Below are positions 34,571-43,030 of a DNA stretch of 52,116 nt, one piece after another. Each line of letters begins with the position of its first letter. Within the stretch, counting starts at the first letter, position 1. Source of the DNA: an uncultured Lachnospiraceae bacterium (lineage in GTDB: Bacteria > Bacillota > Clostridia > Lachnospirales > Lachnospiraceae); assembly GCA_910588535.1 (NCBI GenBank), contig CAJUOO010000009.1:8810-60925 (forward strand). The letters run 5' to 3'. A model generated the notes under the pieces. The model saw only the letters and a program-made list of their open reading frames with translations. It made no database searches and had not been told where the DNA came from. The position numbers were made by a program, and so were the translations under genes.

Positions 34571-35461
34571 ATGAATACATACTGGTCACAATATGTGCAA
34601 AAAACAGAAGAACTCTATTTATCACGTGCATTAAAATTTCATAAAGGAAACATTGATAAATGGATAGATGTTATGCAATTGCGCGATGAAATGGAAATCC
34701 TCGAAGTAGGCTGTGCGGGAGGTCTTCTTTGCCATCGGTTAAAGGAACAGCTTCCAAATGCCAAGATAACAGGTTTAGACTTTGATATTGGACATATCGA
34801 TTATGCGAAAAAGAAAACAGAAGAATTAAAGCTTCAATGTAATTTTATTGCGGGGGATGCAACTAATTTGCCATTTGAGAATGATATATTTGACACTTGT
34901 TATTCCCATACTGTAATAAATTTCTGTGATCCTGCAAGATTTGTAGGAGAACAATATCGAGTGCTTAAGCCCGGTGGTAGGATAATAATTATGGATGTCT
35001 ATAACAAAGGTTTAAAGCCAGAAGAGTGGATACCAACTGATACATGTGAAGAAAAGGAGCTTTTTGACAAAGTATGGGCGGCAGCATCTGCCAACCCCCA
35101 TAGTCAAATCAAGCGATACGAAAACCGAACGGAAAAATATTTTGCTTATCTTGCAGAGCAAGGATTTCATAATCTTTCCATTGATGCGATGGCCACAGTA
35201 AATTATGCTCCGAATTGTGATAATATTGATGATGAAATGGCGCGAGCTCAGATCAATGATGATAGAATAACTGAACTTAGCAGTGTGGAAAAAGCATATA
35301 AGATGGCACCTGATGGGATCAGTAAAGCAGAATATCAAACTTTACTTGATATGATCAATCGAAGATACGACAAAGAAATTTTGCAATATGAAAATGGGGA
35401 TAAACATTGGAACTTCCGTATTACAACTACTGTGTTAATAAGTGGAGTAAAACCTATATAA
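34571..35461 (+). CDS. Class I SAM-dependent methyltransferase
   Basis: 296 residues. Rossmann-type fold: motif I LEVGCAGGLLCHRL (about residues 44-57), acidic loop GLDFDIGH, then GDATNLPFENDIFDTCYS and LKPGGRIIIMDVY. A C-terminal 130-residue extension is specific to a subgroup I cannot name. A small-molecule substrate is likely (UbiE/Methyltransf_11 type). RBS GGAGGAG precedes the ATG. Solitary, between an R3 hairpin and an R2 remnant. Confidence 0.85.
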   Translation: MNTYWSQYVQKTEELYLSRALKFHKGNIDKWIDVMQLRDEMEILEVGCAGGLLCHRLKEQLPNAKITGLDFDIGHIDYAKKKTEELKLQCNFIAGDATNLPFENDIFDTCYSHTVINFCDPARFVGEQYRVLKPGGRIIIMDVYNKGLKPEEWIPTDTCEEKELFDKVWAAASANPHSQIKRYENRTEKYFAYLAEQGFHNLSIDAMATVNYAPNCDNIDDEMARAQINDDRITELSSVEKAYKMAPDGISKAEYQTLLDMINRRYDKEILQYENGDKHWNFRITTTVLISGVKPI

Positions 35462-35499
35462 AATGATTACAAGACGAAAAGAGATGGTGAACTTGAAAA

Positions 35500-35541
35500 G
35501 TCCGTGTAGCCAGTCCACTGTTTTAATTGGTTCCTAAAAGA
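35500..35541. repeat. R2 hairpin B remnant
   Basis: TCCGTGTAGCCAGTCC, then CTGTTTTAATTGGTTCCT, matches a B arm followed directly by the core's 3' end; the rest of the core and the other arm are missing. Confidence 0.5.
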
Positions 35542-35632
35542 TCACTGATAATCTAATATCACTGATTCATTCATATACTAATAAATTATATAATTACGAG
35601 AGAATATTTACGAATTTGCTTGGAGGTTCTCT

Positions 35633-35905
35633 ATGTTTTTTTACTATATTTTATTTATCAATCTACTTTCTTTTTCTTTTATGGGTATTGACAAGTATAA
35701 AGCAATTCATCATAAATGGCGTATTTCTGAAAAAACTTTATTTGTATCTGCTCTTTTGCTTGGAAGTGTGGGAAGTATTGCGGGCATGTATGTTTTCCGT
35801 CACAAAACCAAACATAAACAATTTGTATATGGTATGCCAGCTATCTTTCTTTTTCAGCTTTTATTCTTTCTCTTGTGGCTTTACACTTCGGGTGCTTTAA
35901 AGTGA
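35633..35905 (+). CDS. DUF1294 family membrane protein
   Basis: 90 residues, two to three membrane helices. MGIDKYKAIHHKWRISEKTL followed by GSVGSIAGMYVFRHKTKHKQ is the DUF1294 signature. GGAGG lies six bases before the ATG. Another frame over the same DNA (35616-35900) is a shadow. Its last 25 bp overlap the 3' end of the opposite PARG-like gene. Confidence 0.88.
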   Translation: MFFYYILFINLLSFSFMGIDKYKAIHHKWRISEKTLFVSALLLGSVGSIAGMYVFRHKTKHKQFVYGMPAIFLFQLLFFLLWLYTSGALK

Positions 35906-36711
35906 TCTTGAAAGCTTTTCAGGCAGCTTTGATTTTTTGAATGATCTAAAACGGCAAAGATAATAGTCTCAAATGTACCTGAAAAATATTCTGTTATATG
36001 CTCTTTCCACCATGTGGCGATCTGTTCGGGATCGTTTCGGAATACACCACAGCCATATGCCCCCAACACAAGATGTTGACATTCTTGTCTTGCAAAAATA
36101 GCAAGCGCGAGTTTCATGCGGCGCTTCATTGCTTTTTCTGCCTGTGCCTTATCTTCTCCTTTTAATATTACTTGGCCCATATTGACAGCAGGAAGTGTTA
36201 GCACAGAAGCTATCATAGGGCTGTGAAGCCGAAATCTGCCATCGCGAAAAAATACAACATCAGGTGAATAGATCGCATGATCTGTGTATATCATGCTGCG
36301 GCAAGCTCGATTATTTTTATAATATTCTTCCTGTGAGAGCAAAGAATAATATAGACAGCTCGACGCGGCAAGGCTCTCCTCCTGTGCCATGGCACCTCCG
36401 ATAAAACCGCCGCCCGGATTTTTCGCGCTGGCAAAATTAAGAATAGATGGCTTTTTTCCCATTTCGGAAAGAGTGAGAATTGCCTCTACAGTTGAACAAT
36501 CCCACACTTCCAGCTTTGTTTTGTTGGTTGTCCTGCTGACTGGTGTAGAATAATCTTCCAACAATCGCTCTCCTTGTTCTGGTGAAAACAAAATTGTTTT
36601 CTCTATACAAGCTTTTTGTTGTTCTTTGATATCTATCTTTTCTCCATCGAGAACATAATATCCTTTTTCCATAATACCCAGAGTTTCTCTGGCTGTTGCT
36701 TTTCGATCCAT
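35881..36711 (-). CDS. TIGR02452/microbial-type PARG family macrodomain protein
   Basis: 276 residues. FASAKNPGGGFIGGAMAQEES (about residues 98-118) is the PARG signature GGG-x(6-8)-QEE, with the catalytic glutamates present. VLGAYGCGVFRNDP (about 225) is the second conserved block. Such proteins remove ADP-ribose from modified targets. It lies 45 bp past the end of the restriction-modification trio on the same strand, so it may be cotranscribed with it. Confidence 0.9.
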   Translation of the reverse strand: MDRKATARETLGIMEKGYYVLDGEKIDIKEQQKACIEKTILFSPEQGERLLEDYSTPVSRTTNKTKLEVWDCSTVEAILTLSEMGKKPSILNFASAKNPGGGFIGGAMAQEESLAASSCLYYSLLSQEEYYKNNRACRSMIYTDHAIYSPDVVFFRDGRFRLHSPMIASVLTLPAVNMGQVILKGEDKAQAEKAMKRRMKLALAIFARQECQHLVLGAYGCGVFRNDPEQIATWWKEHITEYFSGTFETIIFAVLDHSKNQSCLKSFQDHFKAPEV

Positions 36712-36756
36712 TGATTCAACCCTCCATATATAGTATACCTTTGTTTATCTCTAACC

Positions 36757-39700
36757 TCACTCTTTATATAATTTATCCAAATATTGCTCCAATGTCCCAT
36801 TCTTGGCATATTCTAAAGAATTTACTTGTCGAAAATTATGCTTGTCAATTATCAGTGTATTATCAAATCCAAGAATATAATTGGTAGCTATTTTATAAAT
36901 AATCTCTGTTGGTGCCAAGCCGTATACTTGTTTTTCTAAAATATGTTTCAATCGCTCTTCTTCTTTTGGAAATCTCTTTTTCATTCCATCACTTTGAAAT
37001 AATCTTTTAATTATTTCTGTTATATATAACCCGGATTTCATATATAAATCTATAAATGTCTTATCTGGCATATCAAAACATCCCGGATTTTCCTCCTCCA
37101 ACATATCTACCATTTTTTTCACCACCCATTTTGGCGTAAATATTTGATTCGTTTTTTGTGGAGGAATATAGTCAAAAATATCTTCTGTTTTTTCTTCATC
37201 AAAATAATTTGCCAATTCTTTTTTTAACCGCATAAATTCTATAATAGAATCATGAAATACAACGGAATCAAAAAGCTTTCCACCAAATTGTTCTTCTTGA
37301 CCAGTCTGCTCATTCAGATACGATCCTCCATCTCTCAAAAATCGAAATTGTTCCAGAGAGATACTTGTAACTTCCTTAAATACTTCATCAGGAATAATGG
37401 TGTCAAAATTCTCTAATGTCACATCATCACTTCCATAAGCCATAAGAAACGAGGGTATTGTTCTGGAAAAGCCTCTTAAATGATCTCGCACGGAATCTTC
37501 AATTCCTTTCTTTTCTCTCTCTTTTTTATTGGTTTCAACAGTTCTTACAACTTCCTCGCTGGCAGCTTTTACAAAATTATTGATTGATGTGCTCAACGTC
37601 TCCTGCAGCCTTGTCACTGCCTCTTCTTGTCTTTTATTATATTCCTGATTGACTCTATACTCATTCTTTTCATTTAAGCAATCACTGAGAGCCTCTGCTC
37701 TTTCCTTCTCAATTGTATTTTTTTCTATTGTATAATTGCTGATCACTTTATTCACTAGATAATCTGTTTCATCTTTTAATTTACGTTCTATTTGATTCCT
37801 GTCAGATAGTTTCATATCAGAGGCATAGTTATCTTTTGCTATATCTAAGATGGTTTTAATTGTCTCTTTATGAAACACTTCCTTTAATTGTGCGACGGAA
37901 TCTGTTTTCTCCTGTTCGGTCATATCAAAGTTAGAGATCATACAATCAATTTTTTCGGGTATTGTCTCATAAATTTTCCTTCCAAATAATTCTGCTGATT
38001 TTCCAATTACATATCCCTCTTCCAGAGATACCTCTCCTTCTTTATTTAAGGAAAGAGTTTCTAATGTACTGGACAGCTCTGGCATTTTACTTGGATCTTG
38101 AGTGGGAGTAAAAGAGGTAATAATATCAATCACTTCCTGTGGTGCATGAAAGATATGAGAGATATTTTGAAATAGAAAATCACTCATAAATCCGCGACGC
38201 ACTACTTCTTGTGAGCGAATTTTTCTCGGAATAGATAATACATGCTCTGCGTCAAGCTCTACCATCTCTCCATTTTCCTCTTCACCAATTACTGGGAAGA
38301 AATTAAGTAGCTCCCCAACATTATCTTTACGTGTTTCACTATCCCCTCGACCATCAGAAGTTTTTGCTGATAAATCATTCGCAAACTCCTCAAATATTGT
38401 AAGCGTGCGAGCTGGATCAAAATCAAATACATAGGCATTGTCTTTTCGATAAAACATGCCATTATTTGAAAAAAGACATGGATTCTGTGCACGAAATGCT
38501 GCCTGCATATATAAAGATGGACTTTTCATATTACTTAACATAAGAACTGCTGTCCATTCTGGTACTGTCACACCAGTTGTTAATTGTCCAACAGAAAGTG
38601 TTATCGTTTTATCATATCTTTTTACAGCCTCCACCACTTTATCAAAAGATTTTTTACTTTCTTCTTCCTCTCCTAATTTCCCATCTCCTGCTGCAAGTAT
38701 TATCTTATATTCCTTAAAAATTGGATGTTGTTCTAATTTTTCTGCCAATGCTTTTGCACTGTCCACGCGATTTAAAAGCCAAAATGTATGCTTTAATTCC
38801 TCGCGCAATTCATTGGTTGAAAATGGATATTTTTTCTGTGTCGTCAACGCATCTAAAAATTTTTCTACTGAAATCTCATGCACAAACTTTCCATTTCTTG
38901 TTTCAAAAAATAAATTTAGATCAAATGCATATTCTTCGGTTTCCCCCTGAATCTCAATTCCCTGTTCCAATTGATCTTTTATTACCTCTGACATCTGATA
39001 AGTAAACATATTGAGCTGCGGAAGTGTGCTATAAGGATTCTCATCTCCTTTGGACCAATCCCAATTTTGCTTTGCTGATTGTTCATCGACATATGTCCAA
39101 TTAAATATTGCTTTTTCTGGAAATTTATCATTTGCTATCGCCTTAAATGGTGTACCTGATAGATGTAAGGTAAATTTGCGATTGATATGCTCAAACGCAA
39201 TATCTGTCTTATATGTATCTACTCCTTCATGTGCCTCATCAATCACAAGTAAATCCCAATTCATATCGGCAACTTCCCGCAGCTTATCATATTCCCCGCC
39301 AAAATAAATAGAACCCTTTAAATCTTGCAAACTTACAAACTCAATACAATTATATGGCTGATCTAACTTTAAATTTTTCTTTATATACTCTGTACGAGAA
39401 AAAACTAATGCTTTCCCTCTTAAAGAATCTGTACTGCTGACAAAGAAATACCCCGATTCTTTCCCTAAAAATTTAACATAATCAGAATACCATGAGTTTG
39501 CAATAGCCGGGCGATTTGTAACTATCAAAACATTTTGAGCCTTTATTCTTTTACATAACTCATAGACAGAAAGAGTTTTTCCAAATCTCGGTTTTGCATT
39601 CCAAAGATATTCTTTCCCATCACCAGATCTATAATATTCCTCCGTCTGTGTTACAGCGAGTTTTTGTTCCTTTCGCAAAAGATACGGAACAACAATATTC

Positions 39701-40059
39701 TCCGATTTAACTATACCTCGATTAGAACGAAATTCAAAAAACCTTTTTTGAGAATCTTGTCCATTTATATGAAACCATTCATTCTTGCGATTATTTTCCA
39801 CACCTAATTTTCTTAAATACGTGTGAAAATCTCTGTCGCTAAACGTCTCTCCTGAGCCATCATCATAAACCGCATTGCCTTTCCATTCCTCATGATAAAT
39901 CACATCAATGGTATGCGCTTGCTGCTTAAGACGCTTTTCCACGGACTGTTCTGTATATCCTATCTTGGTCCACCCATTATGTCTTGCTATTTCAGGAGTT
40001 GTATATGCATAAATCATGGGAACAACACGCTTGGTTGTCTTAATTTTAATTTGTGCCAT
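36757..40059 (-). CDS. GIY-YIG nuclease - SF2 helicase - half-methyltransferase protein
   Basis: 1100 residues. Domains in order: a T5orf172-like GIY-YIG nuclease (about 10-110; MIYAYTTPE and TKIGYTEQSVEKR); an SF2 translocase (about 120-560) with Walker A PRFGKT (157-162), DEAHEG (274-279), SGTPF (301-305), GVTVPEW and a motif VI-like QAAFRAQNP; a long helical, charged spacer (about 690-870); and a C-terminal N6-methyltransferase N-half. That half has FTPKW at 974-978 and, at the SAM site, FIDLYMKSGLYITEI (1002-1016) in place of DPxCGxG, and it stops just before where motif IV would be. The start ATG shares a base with the stop of the NPPY gene (TGATG). Likely the restriction subunit of the trio. 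Confidence 0.88.
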   Translation of the reverse strand: MAQIKIKTTKRVVPMIYAYTTPEIARHNGWTKIGYTEQSVEKRLKQQAHTIDVIYHEEWKGNAVYDDGSGETFSDRDFHTYLRKLGVENNRKNEWFHINGQDSQKRFFEFRSNRGIVKSENIVVPYLLRKEQKLAVTQTEEYYRSGDGKEYLWNAKPRFGKTLSVYELCKRIKAQNVLIVTNRPAIANSWYSDYVKFLGKESGYFFVSSTDSLRGKALVFSRTEYIKKNLKLDQPYNCIEFVSLQDLKGSIYFGGEYDKLREVADMNWDLLVIDEAHEGVDTYKTDIAFEHINRKFTLHLSGTPFKAIANDKFPEKAIFNWTYVDEQSAKQNWDWSKGDENPYSTLPQLNMFTYQMSEVIKDQLEQGIEIQGETEEYAFDLNLFFETRNGKFVHEISVEKFLDALTTQKKYPFSTNELREELKHTFWLLNRVDSAKALAEKLEQHPIFKEYKIILAAGDGKLGEEEESKKSFDKVVEAVKRYDKTITLSVGQLTTGVTVPEWTAVLMLSNMKSPSLYMQAAFRAQNPCLFSNNGMFYRKDNAYVFDFDPARTLTIFEEFANDLSAKTSDGRGDSETRKDNVGELLNFFPVIGEEENGEMVELDAEHVLSIPRKIRSQEVVRRGFMSDFLFQNISHIFHAPQEVIDIITSFTPTQDPSKMPELSSTLETLSLNKEGEVSLEEGYVIGKSAELFGRKIYETIPEKIDCMISNFDMTEQEKTDSVAQLKEVFHKETIKTILDIAKDNYASDMKLSDRNQIERKLKDETDYLVNKVISNYTIEKNTIEKERAEALSDCLNEKNEYRVNQEYNKRQEEAVTRLQETLSTSINNFVKAASEEVVRTVETNKKEREKKGIEDSVRDHLRGFSRTIPSFLMAYGSDDVTLENFDTIIPDEVFKEVTSISLEQFRFLRDGGSYLNEQTGQEEQFGGKLFDSVVFHDSIIEFMRLKKELANYFDEEKTEDIFDYIPPQKTNQIFTPKWVVKKMVDMLEEENPGCFDMPDKTFIDLYMKSGLYITEIIKRLFQSDGMKKRFPKEEERLKHILEKQVYGLAPTEIIYKIATNYILGFDNTLIIDKHNFRQVNSLEYAKNGTLEQYLDKLYKE

Positions 40060-41090
40060 CAATCCATCTCCTTCACTTTCGTTTCTATAAAATTAATTTC
40101 CTCGTCAGATAATTTATATTTTTTATAAAGCTGTTTATCTATATCAGCTATGGATGCTGACCAATCAATATCAGATACGAATGAAAAATCTTGCAGTGGA
40201 ACATATTTCCATTTCTCTGGTGTTATATCTTGAGTAGTTTTTAAAATTCCTAATAAAACTCTTACAAACTTTGTTTTAATATACTTCAATGCTGCTGTTG
40301 CTTCCTCTATATGCTCAAATGCCCCTATACTCAAAAATGTTTCTGTTGCTCCAATCATTGGTTCACACAATATTGGTGTTGTCAAAACTTCTCCTAATAC
40401 TCCAATTCCATTAGCTTTTGGAAGAAAAATTTTATATTTATCTAAATTACTTACTTTATTGATATATTCTCTCCTCACATATTTATAGACTCTTTCATTA
40501 TTTTCACGCCCTAAAATTTGAATATATTCATATCCATCTTCAGGTTCCTTATCAAAAAAAATTTGTGGTAATCGCTCAAATATATTTGTTGACATATCAT
40601 AAGCATGTCCTTTACTTAATTGACTAATGGCCTCTGGATGATCACTATGCATTTTTTCTGTCAAACGATATGCCGTACGTGTAATTACTATATCGCTAAA
40701 ACTTATAAAATTTGTCCTTTTTACTTTTTTCAATATAGTACTTAATTCTTCAAAAATAGTAAATGTTCCAATTGCCTCACACTTTTTCTTTTTATTATGA
40801 TACGTAATAACTACTCCACCTTTAATATCTGTATTCTTAAATACTTTACTACTTTCCTGCTCATAAAATAATACTTTAAGATACGGATCTTGCAACATTT
40901 GCTCATTCCACTGTTTCGGTGTACTCCCTGCATTAAATAAAAATCTTGCCGGATGAATCATTACAACTACTTCTCCAAATTGATAGGCATTTTCCAAAAA
41001 TTTATGATACACTGGTGGAGCAAACCCTTTATTGTCACCAATTGTTTCATCTTGATAAGGAGGATTGCCAATTACAAAATCAAATTTCAT
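40059..41090 (-). CDS. Eco57I-type N6-adenine methyltransferase, catalytic (NPPY) subunit
   Basis: 343 residues that begin MKFDFVIGNPPYQDE, so catalytic motif IV (NPPY, 9-12) is at the very N-terminus and the SAM-binding half of the enzyme is missing. The remainder (about 100-343) should contain the DNA-recognition part; the C-terminus (KYVPLQDFSFVSDIDWSASI) matches Eco57I-like enzymes. A complete enzyme needs a partner carrying motifs X and I; the gene before it encodes one, and the gene after it a second, altered one. It starts 6 bp after the previous stop. Confidence 0.88.
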   Translation of the reverse strand: MKFDFVIGNPPYQDETIGDNKGFAPPVYHKFLENAYQFGEVVVMIHPARFLFNAGSTPKQWNEQMLQDPYLKVLFYEQESSKVFKNTDIKGGVVITYHNKKKKCEAIGTFTIFEELSTILKKVKRTNFISFSDIVITRTAYRLTEKMHSDHPEAISQLSKGHAYDMSTNIFERLPQIFFDKEPEDGYEYIQILGRENNERVYKYVRREYINKVSNLDKYKIFLPKANGIGVLGEVLTTPILCEPMIGATETFLSIGAFEHIEEATAALKYIKTKFVRVLLGILKTTQDITPEKWKYVPLQDFSFVSDIDWSASIADIDKQLYKKYKLSDEEINFIETKVKEMD

Positions 41091-41096
41091 TCTATC

Positions 41097-42071
41097 TTAC
41101 CTTCCTTTTCCCAATTCAATATAGAAAAAAGATCTCCCTTTTCTCCAGTCGTATACTTTGCACATAACCTCTGATTGATTCTCGTTCTCTTCTTTCTCAT
41201 CTACAGATTCAAACAAAGACATCTGATGATATTCTTCTTTCAGAACTCCCACTGGCACAGTTCCCTTTAATCCATCCATCTGCCAGATATTCCAGCTAAT
41301 AATATTTGCAATTTTGCGAAGATCCGATTGATTCGGTTGCCTGTCCCATCTCTCTTCAAAATACTCAACAAAAGTCATCAGCAAATTAATTCTAGCAATT
41401 AATAAGTTATCTCCCTGATATTCATATCCATATACACTTTGAAACGCTCGCACTATCCACTCCATCCATTCCTTCTCATTCGTGGTATTTTCATTTACAA
41501 TTCGTATCTTTCTATCAAGTATTCCTATTCTCTTAGATATTTTAATTGGATCTCCCGTAGACGTATCATATCTTGAAACTAAATAGGGTGCTTCTCCACA
41601 TGTAATTTCCAACCGCCTAGAATCCACATAATCATGCCAACTCTTACCTATTTTATCAGGAAAGATTACTCTATCCTGTGTTGGAATCCACTCATGTTCT
41701 GCTTGACAATTAAAAACATCCTTATATCCAAACCATTCTTCATCACAAAAATTATTCATCTTATTACATATCCATGCCGGAGTAAATACCTCCGCACTTT
41801 TTCTAGTGCGATACACTTGCTGAGCCATATCCTTCAAAATACGAGGTTGAATTATTCGATAATTGATATATAGAAGCTGGTTCTCCGTCATTTGACTATT
41901 ATCTTTATAAGCCTCACCAAAAGAAGCATAGGAGTCCGTTGCCCAAATTATATTTTTTTTCGTACTTTTATCTTGTAAAAGCTGTTTTAATGTCGTTTGA
42001 ACTGGATAAGAATCCAACTGAATGAAATCCATTAATCTACTTCCCTCTTCTAAATTTACATAGCTATTCAT
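41097..42071 (-). CDS. N6-adenine methyltransferase, SAM-binding subunit
   Basis: 324 residues from the ATG at 42071 (MNSYVNLEEGSRLMDF). The frame is open to 42104 and neither start has a strong ribosome binding site. Motif X is EVFTPAWICNKM (94-105) and motif I is RRLEITCGEAPYLVSRYD (152-169), after which the protein continues without any NPPY. It thus supplies the SAM-binding half for the NPPY subunit encoded 6 bp downstream. First gene of the restriction-modification trio; R2 composite II lies about 200 bp upstream. Confidence 0.87.
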   Translation of the reverse strand: MNSYVNLEEGSRLMDFIQLDSYPVQTTLKQLLQDKSTKKNIIWATDSYASFGEAYKDNSQMTENQLLYINYRIIQPRILKDMAQQVYRTRKSAEVFTPAWICNKMNNFCDEEWFGYKDVFNCQAEHEWIPTQDRVIFPDKIGKSWHDYVDSRRLEITCGEAPYLVSRYDTSTGDPIKISKRIGILDRKIRIVNENTTNEKEWMEWIVRAFQSVYGYEYQGDNLLIARINLLMTFVEYFEERWDRQPNQSDLRKIANIISWNIWQMDGLKGTVPVGVLKEEYHQMSLFESVDEKEENENQSEVMCKVYDWRKGRSFFYIELGKGR

Positions 42072-42306
42072 ATTATGCAATATTTTCCTATAAAATACAA
42101 TCATTACTTTCTACAACACTAATCTACTATATAATTTTAAGTTTATTATATGGCGGGATTTTTTGAGGATACTAACAGAACAGGCTATGTTGTTTTATTG
42201 GTATTTCAGATATATTTGTTTTCTATTTCATTCTTTTTGTTCTATACATCATAAAGAATTGTTTTCTATTTTGTGTTTTTAAGAATTTTTCGAATGTCAT
42301 AGTTTC

Positions 42307-42825
42307 TTGTAGGATAAGAGTTCTTTTATCATTTTGGGATGAGATCCGTATAGCCCGTCCGCTATTTTCCTCCGTCACCCCGCTCTCGCTTATTGAAAAA
42401 CGTAACGGATACTAAGCTTGTGAAAAACCTCGCTAACTCCCATCTGCCATCTTTAGCAGGCGTACAAATCAGAACGTGAAATTTAATTTCACACTAGTAC
42501 CGACGTTTTTCAATAGGTTCCTTGAGGAAAATAGCGGACGGGCTATACTACTTTGCTGAATGTTTCATCAAATTCACTTAAAGGACATAACAGAAATGAT
42601 ACATTAATTCTATACAAGCAGAGGTACAACGTATTATACCTAACTGATAAAACAGTCCGGCGAACTGCCTGTGGTTCTCAAGGAACCTATTGAAAAACAC
42701 CGGCGCTTAGCGAGGTAGTTTCGAGCTTAGCGTCCGCTGCGTTTTTCACTAAGCGGGAGCGGGGTGACGGAGAACCACAGGCAGTTCGCTGGACGGATCT
42801 TTCCAGAAAATGATACAACAGATTT
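42307..42825. repeat. R2 composite palindromic element, copy II (intact, with R1 insertion)
   Basis: Reverse complement of copy I. Hairpin B: 25-nt arms 42348-42372 and 42524-42548, perfectly complementary. Hairpin A: arms 42657-42681 and 42770-42794, 24 pairs plus one G-T. The spacer is 108 bp, with only its ends (CTACTTTGCTGAATG and CCTAACTGATAAAACAGT) conserved. Relative to copy I the A arms differ at positions 2, 17 and 22 and the B arms at 9, 14 and 25; each change is compensated in the opposite arm. The B core is interrupted by one R1 unit at 42433-42496. The outer flanks ATAAGAGTTCTTTTAT and AGAAAATGATACAACAGA match copy I. Confidence 0.9.
42433..42496. repeat. R1 unit inserted in an R2 core
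   Basis: One 61-bp R1 unit flanked by CTA on both sides (42433 and 42494). The uninterrupted B core of copy I reads CTCGCTAAGTACC; here the unit separates CTCGCTAA from GTACC. The GTGAAATT/AATTTCAC palindrome is intact and the GC-rich one is eroded. Confidence 0.8.
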
Positions 42826-42870
42826 AAAACAACAAATAAAAAATAATATTTTCAGGAGGCTATACTTATA

Positions 42871-42945
42871 TTGTTCTTCGGCGGACTTTTCTCAAAAATA
42901 AAAATAGATTTCCATGATGATAATTTATATATTTGTACTGGATAA
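42871..42945 (+). other. Possible 24-codon ORF after AGGAGG
   Basis: A TTG at 42871 follows AGGAGG (42854-42859) by 11 nt and opens a frame reading MFFGGLFSKIKIDFHDDNLY plus four codons. It may be the surviving N-terminus of a lost gene. The rest of 42826-43030 shows nothing else. Confidence 0.2.
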
Positions 42946-43030
42946 AATATATATATTTTCAGAAAATATTCTTATTTAATAACAAGTTCGTCTTTTTACT
43001 TTTTTATTATCCTTTCTCTTAATATTCCAA

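Noticed and set aside
40059..41099. Frameshift splitting a normal single-chain methyltransferase
   Set aside because: The genes are separated by a stop, a proper ribosome binding site and an ATG, and both proteins have complete ends; the split looks fixed rather than a recent mutation.
36757..42071. BREX, DISARM or standard type I/III system
   Set aside because: No PglZ, BrxC, DrmB or phospholipase-D genes, no HsdS-type specificity gene and no type III Mod/Res pairing; the domain order does not match.
42105..42306. Transposase gene for the R2 or R1 repeats
   Set aside because: No frame here or elsewhere in the window has transposase or RAYT-like motifs.
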